Assembly: GCA_030062745.1 (NCBI GenBank)
Contig: CP099849.1
Coordinates: forward strand, 25,408,144-25,472,143
Source of the DNA: Capitulum mitella
Lineage: Eukaryota > Arthropoda > Thecostraca > Pollicipedomorpha > Pollicipedidae
Direction: 5' to 3'
Length of the DNA: 64,000 nt
This document shows positions 23,210-36,692 of this stretch, piece after piece; the stretch's first letter is position 1, and each line of letters starts with the position of its first letter. Made by a program: the position numbers and the translations under genes. The notes beneath the pieces are model-generated. The model made no database searches, was not told where the DNA came from, and saw only the letters and a program-made list of their open reading frames with translations.

Positions 23210-24640
23210 TTAACCCGCCCCGTACAAGGGATGTTTGAACACCCCACCTGAGGTTTTCCTGCCATAAGGGAAAAAAGGAAAAATACAGAGTCATCAGTTT
23301 TAGGTACCTTTTTTCATTTATTGCACATATCCTGTCAAGATTTTAGCCCCTGATCAGGCGAGGTCACTAACCTAGGTTAACTGAAAGAGATCAACCTAAA
23401 AAAATCTGATCCCTCTAACTTCTCCAAGGTTGGACCGAATCCTCTAAAACTTGCAGCATTTATGGCATATTGCAGAAGGTACAATTCGCATCTTTGAGAT
23501 TTTCGGAATATTTAAGGTCAATGCCCTGAGGTCAGGTCAATTTTAGCCCCCTTTTGATACTTTATCTAAATTGAACGCACTTTTACGGGATTGCGATGCT
23601 CAGATATTATCAGCACAGGACCCCTCACATGTGCTACCATCAAACGTTTTGCCCAGAATTAGTAATTCGCAGCTCTTTCAAGTTAACGCAGATGTTGAAT
23701 TCGAATTTCTGGTCCAAAATAATCAAAGTTTTACACTGTAGGGCGAATCAAGGTCACTAGAGGTCATCCAAGGTCAGTGCCCCTTTTTTGTTCTGAATAA
23801 TGCATTGAAGAGTTTGTAGTGGCCTTGAATGGGTCTTTGCAATGTGTAAAGCAATGCTAGTGATAAATGGCGAGAATAAGGTTCTATTAAAAGAAAATTC
23901 CTGCATGGCCATGTACACCTTACGTATTCCTTTCCAAGGCAAGTGCATTAAGTAATATGTCAGAGACCGTCGGTTGGTGACCTCATGCAGGGGCGTTGGA
24001 ACGGGGGGGGGGGCAGGGGGAAGCTGCCCCAAACTTGGAGCAACATTTAACATTAACCCTATGGCGTTGCATGAAAAGACACGAGATAAAAACCACGTTT
24101 GCCCCCCCCCCCCATCTCCATCACAGAGGCTCTATCGCTCCTGACCTCATATGACTTCTCTTGGTCTCCACTGACCCTTCTTGAACCCTGAAAAAACTCG
24201 CTTTCCACGTAGGCCCCACTAAAACTTAGAATTTTTCGATTCCTATCATTTAAAAATTTGATCTTACTTAACCTCAGACGACCTTTCGTTCAACCTGAAA
24301 TCGTGCTTGGGTATCTACAGTGTGCTTGGGTTTCTCACCAGCACCTTTTTAAATGCAAATTACCCATAAAAACGTGCTTATCAGCAGGAAGGAAAAGAGG
24401 ATGCACATTTTGTGAATGTAACATTTTGGAAGGATGACGTGACCAGACATGACTTGCGCTTAAGGTCACAAGAGGCGACTTTTTTTAGCATTTTCTGGTC
24501 AAAAGAGTCACATTTTTCAAAAAAGGCCACTCCTTTCTGTTCACACACAGAAGCATTTGTAATGGTAAAAAGGTACAGTTGGAATCCTTCGATCTCTAGG
24601 CCTCATTTAGCAACACACCCAAGATTTTCTTGAGGAGGCA
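23210..24640. mobile_element. TTAA/AGGTCA-rich element, right end not identified
   Basis: Starts TTAACCCGCCCCG at 23210, like the element at 5581. It shares the CACAGAG/ATACAGAG then GTACCTTTTT(T/C)(T/C)TTC blocks at the same offsets, followed by dense AGGTCA and TGACCT words (for example 23740-23775). An hAT-type MITE at 23988-24143 interrupts it. I could not find a matching right terminus, so the end is arbitrary. Confidence 0.45.
23988..24143 (-). mobile_element. hAT-type MITE, family M1 (156 bp)
   Basis: Begins CAGGGGCGTTGGAAC and ends (minus strand) CAGGAGCGATAGAGCC. It is flanked by an 8-bp duplication, ACCTCATG (23980-23987) and ACCTCATA (24144-24151), one mismatch apart. Long G and C runs lie inside. 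The other copy is at 46167-46320. CAGGG ends and 8-bp duplications are the hAT signature; no transposase is encoded. Confidence 0.8.
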
Positions 24641-25864
24641 GGACACAAATTTACAAGAATTCTGAAATGTTTGGCGAGTCGATTCCTCCTGCCGTGATCT
24701 TTCTGACTTGTCTCCTCACCATGCATTTTTTTATCACAAAGGCCCGATGCTCTTATCTCTTAAATGCTCTTTTGACGCTAATACCAGGTACTAAAAATAT
24801 CAGAATAATATGTGATCGCTGTGAAGAAACACTTCTTTTTTCAACCTGGCCAAAAAACAATAGGGATTAGCTATGCTTTTCATTGCACTCAAATGTCATA
24901 AAGGAGTTTGAAGTCACCGTTGAAACCAGGAGAAACTTTGAAGCCTTTGAAATCAGGACCCAACTCCAAACCAACAGGCCGTGCTGCGAAGGCCATGACC
25001 CACCGCCTACGTTAACCCATACATGCCGTCATTACGCCCCAGGAAACCAGCCAGATGACACTGAGGGATGTTTGACGTGCTGTCGGTGTCATGACGGCCT
25101 GTTTATATCAGGTCAACGAGGCCCGAATCGCTGCGGGTATCGAGCCTCGGCGCCTGCAGCTCAGCGGGCATGGGCCGAAAATATTGCAACAGAGTGAAGA
25201 TGGCTTCGCAGATACTTAACCCGAATGTGAAACCATATCACATTGCTCTCTGGCACAAGGGCAAGTAGGACAGTGCATCGGCTGCACTGAAATAAACTCA
25301 GGCATTTGACCTTTGCACTTGTCGTGAAGCTGAACAACTGAGGCATTTGCTCGCAAGACGTTTATCGTTTTGTGATGATCTATCCGCTCCTTCATGCTTC
25401 AAAAGGTTATGACCGTTCATGCTTCAATCTACAGCAGATCGATGAATTCACGTGACCTGGTGTTTAATGTCTGCGGGGCGTAAAAATGATTTAATGTCGT
25501 CGACTGGTTGCTTTTAAGATTCACTAATTTCGTAACAGCGGCTGATCCAGAACAGCAACGTCGCCCTTTCCAAAACTAATCTGCTAAGCATACAGCATGA
25601 AGGGTATGGCCACATGAACTTTGAAATGCATCATACAGCATGAAACATGCAGCGTCGTTCAACTTCCAAGTCAAGCACGCACAAGTTATAATACAATCAT
25701 CGTGCCGTTTCGGGTCGACCGGTGCTGCCGGCCTGAGTGTATTCACTGAAAAGCGGTTCCGTGTGCCTGCCTCTGCAGCCCGGCGGCCGCGGCCCAGGCC
25801 CAGCTGACTCAGGAATGCAACAGCCTCGGGCGCTACCCGGCCCCGCTCCGGCCACGGGCGCATT
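24641..25864. other. No recognised feature
   Basis: Ordinary DNA becoming GC-rich near 25730-25860. No gene supported. Confidence 0.4.
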
Positions 25865-26001
25865 CAGGGGGGAGACCCCCATTAGGCCCGCATTTTTTAG
25901 TGAAACCATTGCACATCGTCTTCCCTGCAGGTGGTTTTCGCATGAATTCAGTTCTCATTGATCTCGTCCCCCCCAAAAAAAGAGTGCTGACTGCGCCCCT
26001 G
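25865..26001 (+). mobile_element. hAT-type MITE, family M2 (137 bp)
   Basis: Runs from CAGGGGGGAGACCCCC to GACTGCGCCCCTG. Shares with the copy at 47741-47897 the blocks TAGGCCCGCATTTTTT, GCACATCG, CTTCCCTGCAGG and TTCAGTT. No target-site duplication could be seen at this copy, so flanks may have changed. Confidence 0.65.
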
Positions 26002-29000
26002 GCTCGGGCGGCGAGGAAAGTCGGCACGGCACACCACGGAACATCTCGGAACACCACAGTCATGTCATATGGAGTGCCAGGAGGTGGTCTTCCTCCAGCA
26101 TCCTCATCTGTTTTTCGGCATTTGAACGGCTCCTTGACTTGTCTGGAACACGCGAGACTCGGCTGGGATCCGCCGACTTTGGCCTTACCGAGGGCGGCCG
26201 CCTAAAACACCCGCACGACATTTTGGTGGCTACGGAAGGTCGTAAAACCCACTCATCTCGGGGCCGAGAGCCCACAAAGGACGAAGAGTTCGCCCCGGTA
26301 GGGCGATCGACGCCACGCGCAGTCGTTTTATCGTTCAATTCGCACTCCATGTGCTGCCATCTATCCGCAGTAGAAGATACTGTCAGTTACGAGGAGAGTC
26401 GGCGGCGTGGCGATGAAGGCGATGGTCGAGCTTTTTGACAAGTTGTGGTCATTTCAGAGCGTTAGCACGGCTGAACCCCCTGAAATGACGGCCGAATGAA
26501 ATGGGTTTTGCCTAATCCCAGGTCGGATGAAGGGTTGCAACCCCCTGTTTATTTCCTCCCTAACAAAGATGTAGTAGCAAAACAAAAAATGAGAGTATAG
26601 CACGCCTCTTTCTGATTTGAATGATACCTAGCTGCATCCGTTCGATGACATAATGACATCCCAGGTTACAGCTCAAATAGTTTTTGTCTCCACATTCAGC
26701 ACAGTATTTATACAACATTCCAATCTGTAAACCATACGCTTTTGTAGCCGAAGCTGGTTTCAAAATGAATCAGTCTGTGTAGGCAGGGTTTGTTTTTCTC
26801 TTCAGGTCATGGTTAGGCCAACAAAAGGCCACATGTCGTTGCCAGTCATTCCTATGCTGCTGCGCCATAATTGGTGCCTAGTTATTTAACACTGCGGGTT
26901 TCGATAACTGAAAATGGCAAAAAATTGTCAAGACCGAAATCAGCGATGCAAATTACACTGCAACTAGTCCAAAGCAATTTTTAACTCATGTGTGGCCAGT
27001 GACCTGTAATAACCTTAAAAAGATCAATAGCTTTCCAAAACCTGGTATTTTGTCAAATATATGTCTAAACAGTCTCGTAAGAAAACCTGGTTCTACATCT
27101 AGTCAGACTCCTACGGAAGAAACCAAAACGCGGCTCCAACCTAAAAAACAAAAAACGGCTTAAAGGCCATCGAGAATGACGTCATAACTCGATGGCTTGA
27201 CATGATCGTGTGATATTTGTTTTGTGGAGAAGATGCGAAACGGATGCAGAATCAGGCACTGCATATTTCAGGCTTTTGACGTACGCTGTTCGCTGGACGT
27301 CTACGGAAAATCTCGCTGAAGCCGACAGTCTCTTTCCTCGTTCGGCGAGAGCAAAACCAGACATGAAGAGCTACAGAAGCGTACCCCACATCTATACACA
27401 AACTGGCCGGGCAGCGTCGGGCCCCAAGGGCTCGTTGTTAAGCTAATGGTGGTTGTTGATGACTAATGTTCTTCGTGTATTTGGGGTAGACAATGGTACT
27501 GGATCCACACGAATGAAAGGGCGAATGATGGCCGAGGGTTCTTCAAAGTCCATACCCTGTTCCGTCCTGTGTCGCAAAGACGACCAATAACAAGACTGAA
27601 TGAAATTGTCAAAGGATATTCTTGATTAGCCAACAAACACCAAGTGACAAACAGATGATGATGATAATAATGGTGAGCAGGCGACTGTAAACAAGTATGC
27701 ATCGAAACATGCCGTCAAGGGTTGACTTTGTGAAGTTCGAAGAGACATTTTCGCCAAAAATTATTGGTGACCTCTGTAACGACAAATACCTCCAGACAAG
27801 CTTATCGCGTCATATGCCCGACATCGTCATCTGGTACAAGACTTAAGAAAAGACTATCATGTAGTTGCAGTTTTGGTTTTGATCGTCTTAACGATCGTGT
27901 TATTCTCGATAAAATTTGAACATAAGTTTCTGATTAATTGAGGATGGCGTTCAGACTGCAAGGATTATCGCCGTAAATTATCTCTGAAGACGGCTTATAT
28001 CTTAAACGTGAATCATGCGCCATTTATGCATGCACTGATCTGCGTTTTTTCACTGATCTGTCATATTTCTTTCAGTTACTAAATAGCATAAGGAGAGAGA
28101 TGCTCTGAATTAAAGTGGGGCTTTTGCTCAAAGAGAAACGCACGCTTTACGTACTACATTATCTGGTGTAACAAATAACATAAGATGATGCTAATGGTGC
28201 TGCTATTCTTTGAATCCGTCTTTGGAAGATTCCACAATGACTGACAGCATGATAACGTCTCTTATTAATCACCAAAGACGAGTTTCATCATAGACCGCGG
28301 GACCCAATGACGTCAGACAGCTCCGAAAGTGGTTTGGGCCGTCTGTGCTTCATCAGGTTTTACGTAAATCGTCTTTGGCGACTGCCGAAAATTATCGGTC
28401 GGAATGACAGGTGGCCGGCAGTCTTCAACCGAGCAAAAGACCATGCACGCACGCTGCCCTTGGTCACATCTTGGTAAGTAGTCGAACAATAAACTATCGC
28501 AGCAGCTGCTTTCGACAGTCCAAAATATTTCTAACTGGGACCGCTGTCAGTAATACAATTTCTAAGAAATCGGTAATACAATTTCTAGGCAGATTGGCTG
28601 AGGGAAAATTAATCTATGCAAAAACTGAGGGGTAGTAAAGTGGTGCTGCTCTGCTATAAAAGCAAAATTTGCTGTCTAAAATGGGGGATATCCATCATCG
28701 GCAAGTCGCCGCAGATGTCACTGGATACGTCAGCTGTAACATGATGAGTTATGACGACTACTCCCCATACATGTCCACAAGCAAAGCCACTAGACGAATG
28801 TTACTGAGTGGGCTAAAATTGTCCTGTCAGAACCTTTTTCTGACGGGATGAATTCCCCATCCAGCTATGTATTTTCTTCCCAGAGAACTGCGTAGTCGTT
28901 TCCTTAAGCAAACTGGGAGAAATAAAAAATGCCTTTCAATTCCTTAAAAGCTTTTTTGCCACAAAATCTCCCTTCGAATGAACAAATACATTTGGCAATT

Positions 29001-31110
29001 TTACAATACCTCACGCTTCTATCGATATTTCATGCAAATGCATCAAAATAGGATAGAAATATGCGCATTTCTGCTGCTTTGTCCCGTTTCCTGAACGACA
29101 TACATGTTTTGAGACTCAAATATGCCATATTATCAATGCTGAATCAAACCCAATGTGGCGGCATAATGTGCATCTTGAACAACATGAATGCAAAGGAAAG
29201 CAGGAATGAATATGTGCAAAGAGAACATGAATGGATCCAGATGCATGCATGATGAATTGAAGCCAGGCAGTAAGTGAAAACAAAAGTGGTCTTTTTCATG
29301 GCCCGTGTCTGTAGGTCTGTAGGTCTGTAGGTCGGAGCTCCAATAACATTGTAAGGCACGATAAAGTAGTACGGCAATACCATCGTAATGTACGGAAATG
29401 TCTACCGGGAAGGAAAAAGATAGCTTTCGCTCAACATCCTTGGACACGTCATTTGACGTTTTGTTTTAACAGAGCATCTCGTGACATAACTGAGAATTGG
29501 TCTTCACTTTTGGGTTCACGGCATACCAAAACTTAGGCAAGCAAAAGTGAAACACGATCCGTTGGGACAGTTTTGCTGGTATGCGCGATCTTGAAATATA
29601 CCAAAACTTTGATATTCACACGAATAAGGACGAATCAAGTAGCCCGTGGTGTTTGGTGAACAATGAGTCTTTCCTTGCCATACCTCGGCCATGCATGCCG
29701 TATGCATACCACAGACATGGCATGATGGCCCATGAATATCGTTTCCTGCAATGCTGATGTAGCCAAGATTTGAAACTATGACGTTTTCCAAATGCCTCAA
29801 CGCTCATCTCACCCAGTGCTGTAAGGCGTCACACTACAAGCCATTAAAGATCAGGCCGTCAGAACTGTGTCGTATTTATTTCTGTTTTCTGAAATCAGCT
29901 TCACAATGCAGATAAATGCATAACACTGTTCTTCAGAATATTGACTGTCACCAAGCTGACTGCAATTTTGAGTTTTTTATCGTACGAACAACATACTATC
30001 GATTCACCATGGTTTGAAATAGCTTTGGTACCATGAACAGTCAAGAACCAATAAAATAAATAGAAATAAAATAAAAATAAAAAGACAAAGTTGGGAGGAA
30101 TGTAAAATGTTTTAAAAGGTGCTGGTGTTTAGCAGCGGGTAGTGAATTTAACCCCAACGCACGGTACCGATGATATTTCTGGCAACATCCATTGTCTCTT
30201 ACAGATTATAGGTGTTGCCTGCTTGGAAGAAACTTCTCGAAACATGAAATATGCTCGACATACTGTCGGCGAAAAAGTTTCACTTCGTGCTGCGGCCCTG
30301 AGGCCCGGACTTGGTAGACTGTACCGCATTACCTATAGTCGTGAGATACAGTTGCGATCAGGCAGTGCCAACGTTTCTTCTTCCGAACGACGGAGCCGTG
30401 ATAGGAAGGTGCCAGCTATATGTCCGCCTCCATAAAGCCAAGCTGTTTATTTTCTGTTTTTGGCCCAGACAAAACCATTGTATCTCATGTGGAGTCAACT
30501 AGTGATGGTCAGCCCATAAATATGAAAGCGATTGAAACACATTTGCGCATGAAAATTGCACCCACCACAACAAACCCGTCCAGTGAGAATCGCAGGGAGT
30601 ATTCCACAATAAACGTCACTCGCGGGGAAGAAGCAAGACCGCCCAGTCAAACGTGAGGAGAAGGAGAGTGGATCCTCTTCGCATTCTCACACCGGTACTC
30701 TGGTATCTTAGCTTTTGGGCTGAGCATCATATTCTGATTCAGAATAATTGAGACTTTGACACCCACAGCTGGGTTGTGACAAGTGCGCCTAAACCAGCTG
30801 CAGTCGGCATCATGAGAAGTGCCGGTGACGGATACCTTCACATTTCTTCACTAAACTACAACCAAACAAAAGGGTCTAGTTTGTAATTTTCCGCTTTACA
30901 TCTGAACCTACTTGTGTGATATTGCATTCTTTTTTGGGTGCGTACGGAAGGGGTTTCAGCAATCAGATGCTAATTTAGTAATCAAATGTTGATGCAATGT
31001 GCTTTTCAGTAATGACATGTCGGTTTAGGGATGAACAGATTACGTCTCACAATTTCAGAAGTTAGTATCGTTATCCCGACTTCTATGAATCGTGGCGGCA
31101 ATATTTGCCA
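26002..31110. other. No recognised gene in about 5 kb
   Basis: Ordinary, mostly AT-richer DNA. The only tandem is a patch of GTAGGTCT units at 29312-29336. Short open frames show no recognisable family, RNA gene or splice-bounded exon. Confidence 0.4.
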
Positions 31111-31117
31111 TTTGCAG

Positions 31118-31119
31118 AG

Positions 31120-31172
<53 letters not shown>

Positions 31173-31228
31173 GGAGAAAGTGGCAGAGGGAGAGAGACAC
31201 AGACAGACAGACGGACAGAGAGAGAGAA

Positions 31229-31282
<54 letters not shown>

Positions 31283-31286
31283 GGAC
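31118..31286. repeat. (GA)n microsatellite, about 170 bp
   Basis: Nearly pure purine strand of GA with occasional GAAAG and CAGACAGACGG interruptions. Gives artefactual Arg/Glu-rich and Ser/Leu-rich open frames on the two strands. Confidence 0.95.
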
Positions 31287-32645
31287 TAAAAGACAAACAG
31301 AGGACTTTGTAAAGCTTCATCTAGCGCATTTGATGAAATGATTGGAGATTAGCCGTAATAACGCTGAACAGAGCAGGACAAACATAAGCCATCCGGTGTT
31401 TCCGCAGGGGCGCCTCAGCAGCAGCGCGGTGCTGGATGTGGGAACAGCAGTGCATACAACTAGACTGTGCATACAACTGTGCATACAACATAGAGGCTGA
31501 GAGAGCAGGACTAATGACGGGTGGAAGACGTGACGGCATCGTTCTGCGAACACCGCAGCAACGTTCATCTCCCTGCCTTGGCAGTGATGCAGCCAGGATT
31601 TCAGCTGAACGCAGCAGCGGAATTATCAGAAAGGCTGCTCAAAACCCGCCGAGTAACGCAGAGATAAATCAATTGTCCGCGCCGTGATCAGGTTATTCTG
31701 TACCTGTCACGCGATATGAAACAGATGAGAAATTGGCGGCCCGATGGCTGCCTGGGCGGACTCCGGCATTGGATTCGAGCGGCGGCCTGTCATACACAAT
31801 GGACGGCGACGACGCGCTCAGCGGTTGTCGTCGTCGGACGCGTCCCGCCTTCTTTACGACCAACCGTTCCCCGGGGTGGCGGACGGAAAATTGGCTGAAG
31901 GCGCCGCCGCCGCCGCCGTCGCCCCGCTCCCAGGAGGAGCGCCTGCTCGGACCGCTCTGAGTGCCGCGCTATCAATATGCGGCCGCGGTAAGCAGGTTCA
32001 GCCGGCCACCGGGCCGCCGCGGTCGGTCAATAGCTTCGCACGTCGCGCCAGAAGACAGAGAACAGCCACCGCCATCGCGGCCGCCGCTCCCCCGGGCCGG
32101 CCGCCCAGGCTCCGCGGCAGCCAGCGCCGCCTGCCGGCCGCACTGAGAAACTCGGGCCGTAATTGAAAAAGTTTCCTTTGATAGTTGACCTAATCCCAGA
32201 AACGTATGATATATTTGGTTCAGGGAAGTGAGCTGCTTTCTGGGGTGACTTCTCCGCCTGCCAGTAGACTAGAACGCGGAAACCGATCGTCTTAACTATA
32301 TAGGCAGTTGAGATAACAACGCACCATCCGTTATTCATGCCATTCGCCGTATGAATGGATTCGCTTGAAACGACAAATGCTGATCTCGATGTTCCATTCG
32401 TGTGGAAGAATACGATGTACAAGATAACCTTTAGCTGAGACCACGAAGTGTGCTGCGTCAGCAAACAGGCAGACTCTTATTTGAGCTGTCGAATAACAAT
32501 CATTTTGAGCGGAATGAGCGAAACGACACGTACACCACACCTAGTTTCATTCTAAGGAAAATTGCATTACTTTGGTTTTCTAATTATAGGATTATTAACG
32601 ATTTCTGGAGAGGTGCGCTAAGACAAGCGACCGAAAAAACAGGCA
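31287..32645. other. No recognised gene; GC-rich patch 31800-32150
   Basis: The GC-rich patch is CpG-dense and open on several frames, but I recognise no protein. The rest is unremarkable. Confidence 0.35.
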
Positions 32646-33145
32646 GATCTGACGACGGTCATATCTGAGCCAAACATAGGGTTCTCAAACCGCAGCATGG
32701 TCTGAGCCACAAACCAGACAGGGTTGGATATAAACAAAACATAATCGTCTCCAGCAGGAGCCTAATCTGAAACAAACAGCAGGTGAACAGTATCCTGGTC
32801 TGAATCAAACATAGGTAGACTAAACAGGGTCGGATCTGAACCAAGCATAATCGTCTCCAATCTGATCTGAACCTGATCTGAACCTGATATGAACCTAGAA
32901 CCTGATTTGAGCCATGCAACAAGTAAAAAGTATCCTGATCTGAACCACACATAGGCAGACCAGACAGTGGTCACATCTGAGCCAAAGACAGGCCTCTCCA
33001 GCAGCAGTCCGATCTGAACCAAGCATATGAGGTCAGGAGCAGCCTGATCTGAACCAAACATAGGCAGGCCAACAGAAGTCTGATCCAAACCAAACCAGTT
33101 AATTCTGAAAACGGCCGGATGTGAATCAAGTCTTGGCAGCTCAAA
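32646..33145. repeat. Minisatellite built on ATCTGAACCAAACATAGG
   Basis: The words GATCTGAACCAA, CATAGGCAGAC and ATCGTCTCCAGCAG recur with irregular spacing, roughly 55-65 bp, in about eight diverged copies. Minus-strand open frames across it, rich in LVQIR and GSDQ, reflect the repeat. Confidence 0.7.
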
Positions 33146-33644
33146 CATCGGGCACATTCGAACCAAGCACAGACTGCAGCTTCAACAGCGGCTGAAACCC
33201 TTCCTGGTGCCTCCGCGGCCCGTGCTCTGTGGGTTCCTGTTCTGCCTCTCTGACAGCCCTCGCCTCGGCTGGCTGAGATGGCGGCCGGTGAAGGCACACC
33301 ACCAGTCTGTAGCTTTCTCTGAGGACTCTTTTCGATCTCAAGTTCCCGAAGGTTTTACTTATCCACGGCACCGCCCGCAGTTCGACCCGTGCTCCCCGGT
33401 CGCGGACGCTGCGGCGAAAATCAAACGTAGCGACGGCCCTGGAAAGACCATCGAGCCGACCGCGGCCTCCGATTGGCCAAAGCCCCGCTCAACGGCCCAG
33501 GATGATTGAGAACCGTCATTTCTGTACGAGCCGCGGGCCGCGGAGAATTATCTGGCGGCCGCCACCCGCACGAGCAGCGCAGTAGGTCGAGCGGTGGGGC
33601 CCGGTCTGGTGGGCCTCAGGTCTTGGTGTAATTCCGGTAAAAGT

Positions 33645-33740
33645 AAGCCGCCCCTGTGGCTGAGTGGAATGGGAGCCGCGCCGCAGAATCCACCGAGTGG
33701 CAGGCAGGGAGTGTGATTCCCACTCGGTGCAGACACGAGC
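33645..33740 (+). repeat. Probable tRNA-derived SINE head
   Basis: TGGCTGAGTGG at 33657-33667 fits the RNA polymerase III A box (TRGCNNAGTGG). GTGTGATTCC at 33711-33720 resembles a B box 54 bp downstream, a tRNA-Ser-like spacing. The cloverleaf is not convincing, so a functional tRNA is unlikely. Confidence 0.45.
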
Positions 33741-34435
33741 GCGGTACGCAATTGGCACGGGGAAAAAGGTCAGCGGGTCACGAGACGGCTGGATCGCCGA
33801 GTTCTGCGAAAGATAAAGACCCTCTGGTGCCAGGTGAACAGCTGCTTCGCATTCTCAGCCACTTGGGAACATGGCCAGGGGTTATACAAGACGACGTGGA
33901 TTTTATATCTAACGCCACGCGCGATTCGAGATTTTGACTCTTTCATTAGGGGGAAAATACAGCTTCATCATCATGAAGTGACCACTAAATAAATCACTTT
34001 AAACGGCGACGATAGTAACAATCGTTGAAAATCCCCATATCCAGTTCTCAAGTCACGTTTCTTGCACCTACGCTTTTATCGACCTGAGAACCGTGCATCG
34101 TATTTTCTGTGAGCAGAAATGCGTCATTCTCCCTCGACCTCGCAACAGGTTCATTCCCTTATCAGGGCCGGAGCGGCGCCGGGGCAATGCGTGTGAAAGC
34201 CGGGGCCCGCACCGGGCAGCGGCGAATGACGGCATCGGCGCCGACGTTCGTCGTCGATATCTGGGTTCGATCTGCCCACATGGCACGCTGATCGACGAGA
34301 CGCCGGTCGTCGGGCGGCATGTCGGCCTCCCGGCGGCAGAGGGCGATGTGTCGGTTTGGGGTCCGCCTGACCCGAGACGGGCCTGTCTATCCGGAGTGGC
34401 CGCGCCGCAAACCGGCCAGTGGCTCTGCTAGAGCC

Positions 34436-34862
34436 TGACTATCAGCTGGTCTCCCTCTGGCCCAGCTCAGCTGGCTTCCTTCTGACCCAGCTCAGCTGAG
34501 CTCCCTCTGACCAAACCAACCGGCCTCCCTCTGAGACAGCTTAGCTGGACCCCCTCTGACCAAGTCAGCTGGCCTCCCTCTGACCCAGCTCAGCTGACCT
34601 TCTTCTGACCCAGCTCAGCTGAACTCTTTCTGGCCCAGCTCAGCTGAACTCCCTCTGACCAAGCTCAGGTGAACTTCATCTGGCCCAGCTCAGATGAACT
34701 CCATCTGACCTAGCTCAGCTGACCTCACTCTGACCCAGCTCAGCCAGTCTCCCTGTGACCCAGATCACCTGGCCTTCTTCTGACTCAGCTCAGCTGGCCT
34801 CCTTCTGACCCAGCTGGTCCGGCCTCCCTCTGACCCAGCTCAGCCGGCTTCACTTCCCAGTT
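34436..34862. repeat. Minisatellite, 24-25 bp unit, about 17 copies
   Basis: CTGACCCAGCTCAGCTGNNC followed by TCCCT recurs at 34507, 34531, 34556, 34580, 34605 and 34630, and so on. Each unit carries CAGCTG-type E-box words. Confidence 0.9.
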
Positions 34863-36692
34863 AAGTGAGCAGACTCCTCATACCGAGCCGACAGACTGCT
34901 GGCGACCAGCCGACCGCTCTGACCGGCTGACGGAACGTTGATCCGGTTCGGTCTCTCGCAGACCGCCGAGCGCTGCTCGCCTCTGATCGACGTCAAGAGG
35001 CCTCGAGCTGGGTGGCGGAGGTGATATCTCTTCGACTCGCAGCGGTCCGAGGTGATATCCAGTCGGAGCTCGAAGTGGAAACTCGGTCAGATGGCGGAAC
35101 TTGAGCACGTCTTCAATCCTCACTCGACCCGAGTAAAAATCGCTCGGTGGCTTGAAGCGCAGCACATGGCCGTTTTTCTTCTAGCCGTTGACTGCGGCCG
35201 CCATCGCTGCGTAGCATCATCGACGTTGTCCTGCCAAGGCGTGGAAATCTTCAACGAATCAAAACCGCCGAATGTGCATCTTTAGACACACAGTATGGCA
35301 AGTTTAAGAAACCATGACCAACCGTACAAAACTGGGTTATTTAGTCGACTAGGTTTTCGTCACGAAATTCGAGAACTGTGTAGGAGCGTTTGCGACGGGA
35401 CGGTAGCTCGGTCGCCCACCCACAAATGCGAAGATTTACCTGCGATTACATTGCCGTTGTCCGTTGATATTCAATTTTATATTGCAGAAAAGACAAATAT
35501 ACCTTGCTTTCCGTACATGGAAAGCACGGAAAGTACGTACATCCCTTTGCGTCCCGGATACAACATGAACTTTCTATGGCCTACGGATCTAAGGCCTGTG
35601 GATCGTTGTTCCCTGCTTTCTGCGCAAGGAACTTTTCTATTACTGCAGAAAATGGACTGGCCTTTCATTGGCACGCGGATATCATTCAGGATTCCTGGCG
35701 TTTCTGAAGGTAACCTTTTCCTCGGCGTGGGATGCGAGTTGACCTTTCCAGGACTTCACAGTAGCGGTATTTTCGGCAGCTCCCTGTGCAGCGAGATCGA
35801 CATCATAACGCGCTGTAAGCGCAGATGAAAACAGATATAGGTCTGATGGGTGCGGTTAGCTGCCTGGAGAAGTCTCTAAGGTCGCGCCGTGCTGTCGACG
35901 TCGCATGACCAAACTGTTACACCGCAGCAGACCAATGAGGTACCGCTGCAGAGCGGTAGTTGATTTAACGTGCGTCCAGTCTTTTCCCTAAATGATTTGC
36001 CCGTTTAACCATGTCTAGTTTGCATGACGAAAGAAGCCAGAAAACATGAATGACATGTATGAGTTGGTCCTGCAAACATGGTTTTATACTCCATGGACAT
36101 GTTGCCTCGATTCGCTTAAGTCATGGTCGCTTCCCGGTGAGCCCCTCGCCCCAAACGAGTTCCCGTCAGGCCCCGTGCCCCAGACGAGTCCCCCGACTCC
36201 CCGGGAGACGGCGGCGGCAGCGGCGAAGGCCGCAGAGGAGACGCGGTCCGCCGCAGACCTCGCGCGACGCGCCCCAATCTCCGCGCCCGACGACCGGGTC
36301 CAGCCGCCAATCACCTCCGGGCTCGTCACGCAGGTGGTCTCCTTCGGCGCGACTCTTCTGCCGGGTCTCCGGCCTGATGCGTTTCCAGTGGAGCGGACCG
36401 GTCGCGCGGCTGGGTGACCTGACGAGGCTGCTGCGCAAGCTCGACCACGTCCGTCCGACCGCCTGAGCTGTCTCGTGATGAGGCCGCTGGCTGTCCGAGT
36501 GCGCAGTGTGGGTCGGCGGACGTGCGTGATAATGTCGCCGACCGACCTTTGACGAAGTGCGCAGTTCAGGAGACGCGCGTGCATGCAGACGCTGTCGGCT
36601 GACCTTTGGCAAACTTCTCCGAGTGCTGGAGCCGTGCGCTTGCGTGCGCGTGCTCTGGTTTCCGGGAAGCGCCCGCGCGATCCCAGACTGAC
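34863..36692. other. Region downstream of gene A exon 2; no later exon recognised
   Basis: An open frame at 35295-35828 (plus, 177 codons) is the longest outside repeats, but I recognise no domain in it. 36120-36500 is GC-rich. On the minus strand, where exon 3 of gene A should lie, I did not see the conserved post-DFIKG block of the ligand-binding domain. Confidence 0.4.

Noticed and set aside
31006..31341. Arg/Glu-rich and Ser/Leu-rich open frames
   Set aside because: Produced by the (GA)n microsatellite.
34436..34862. Regular spacing resembling a CRISPR array
   Set aside because: The unit is a diverged 25-bp tandem with no conserved repeat/variable spacer alternation, and the DNA is eukaryotic.
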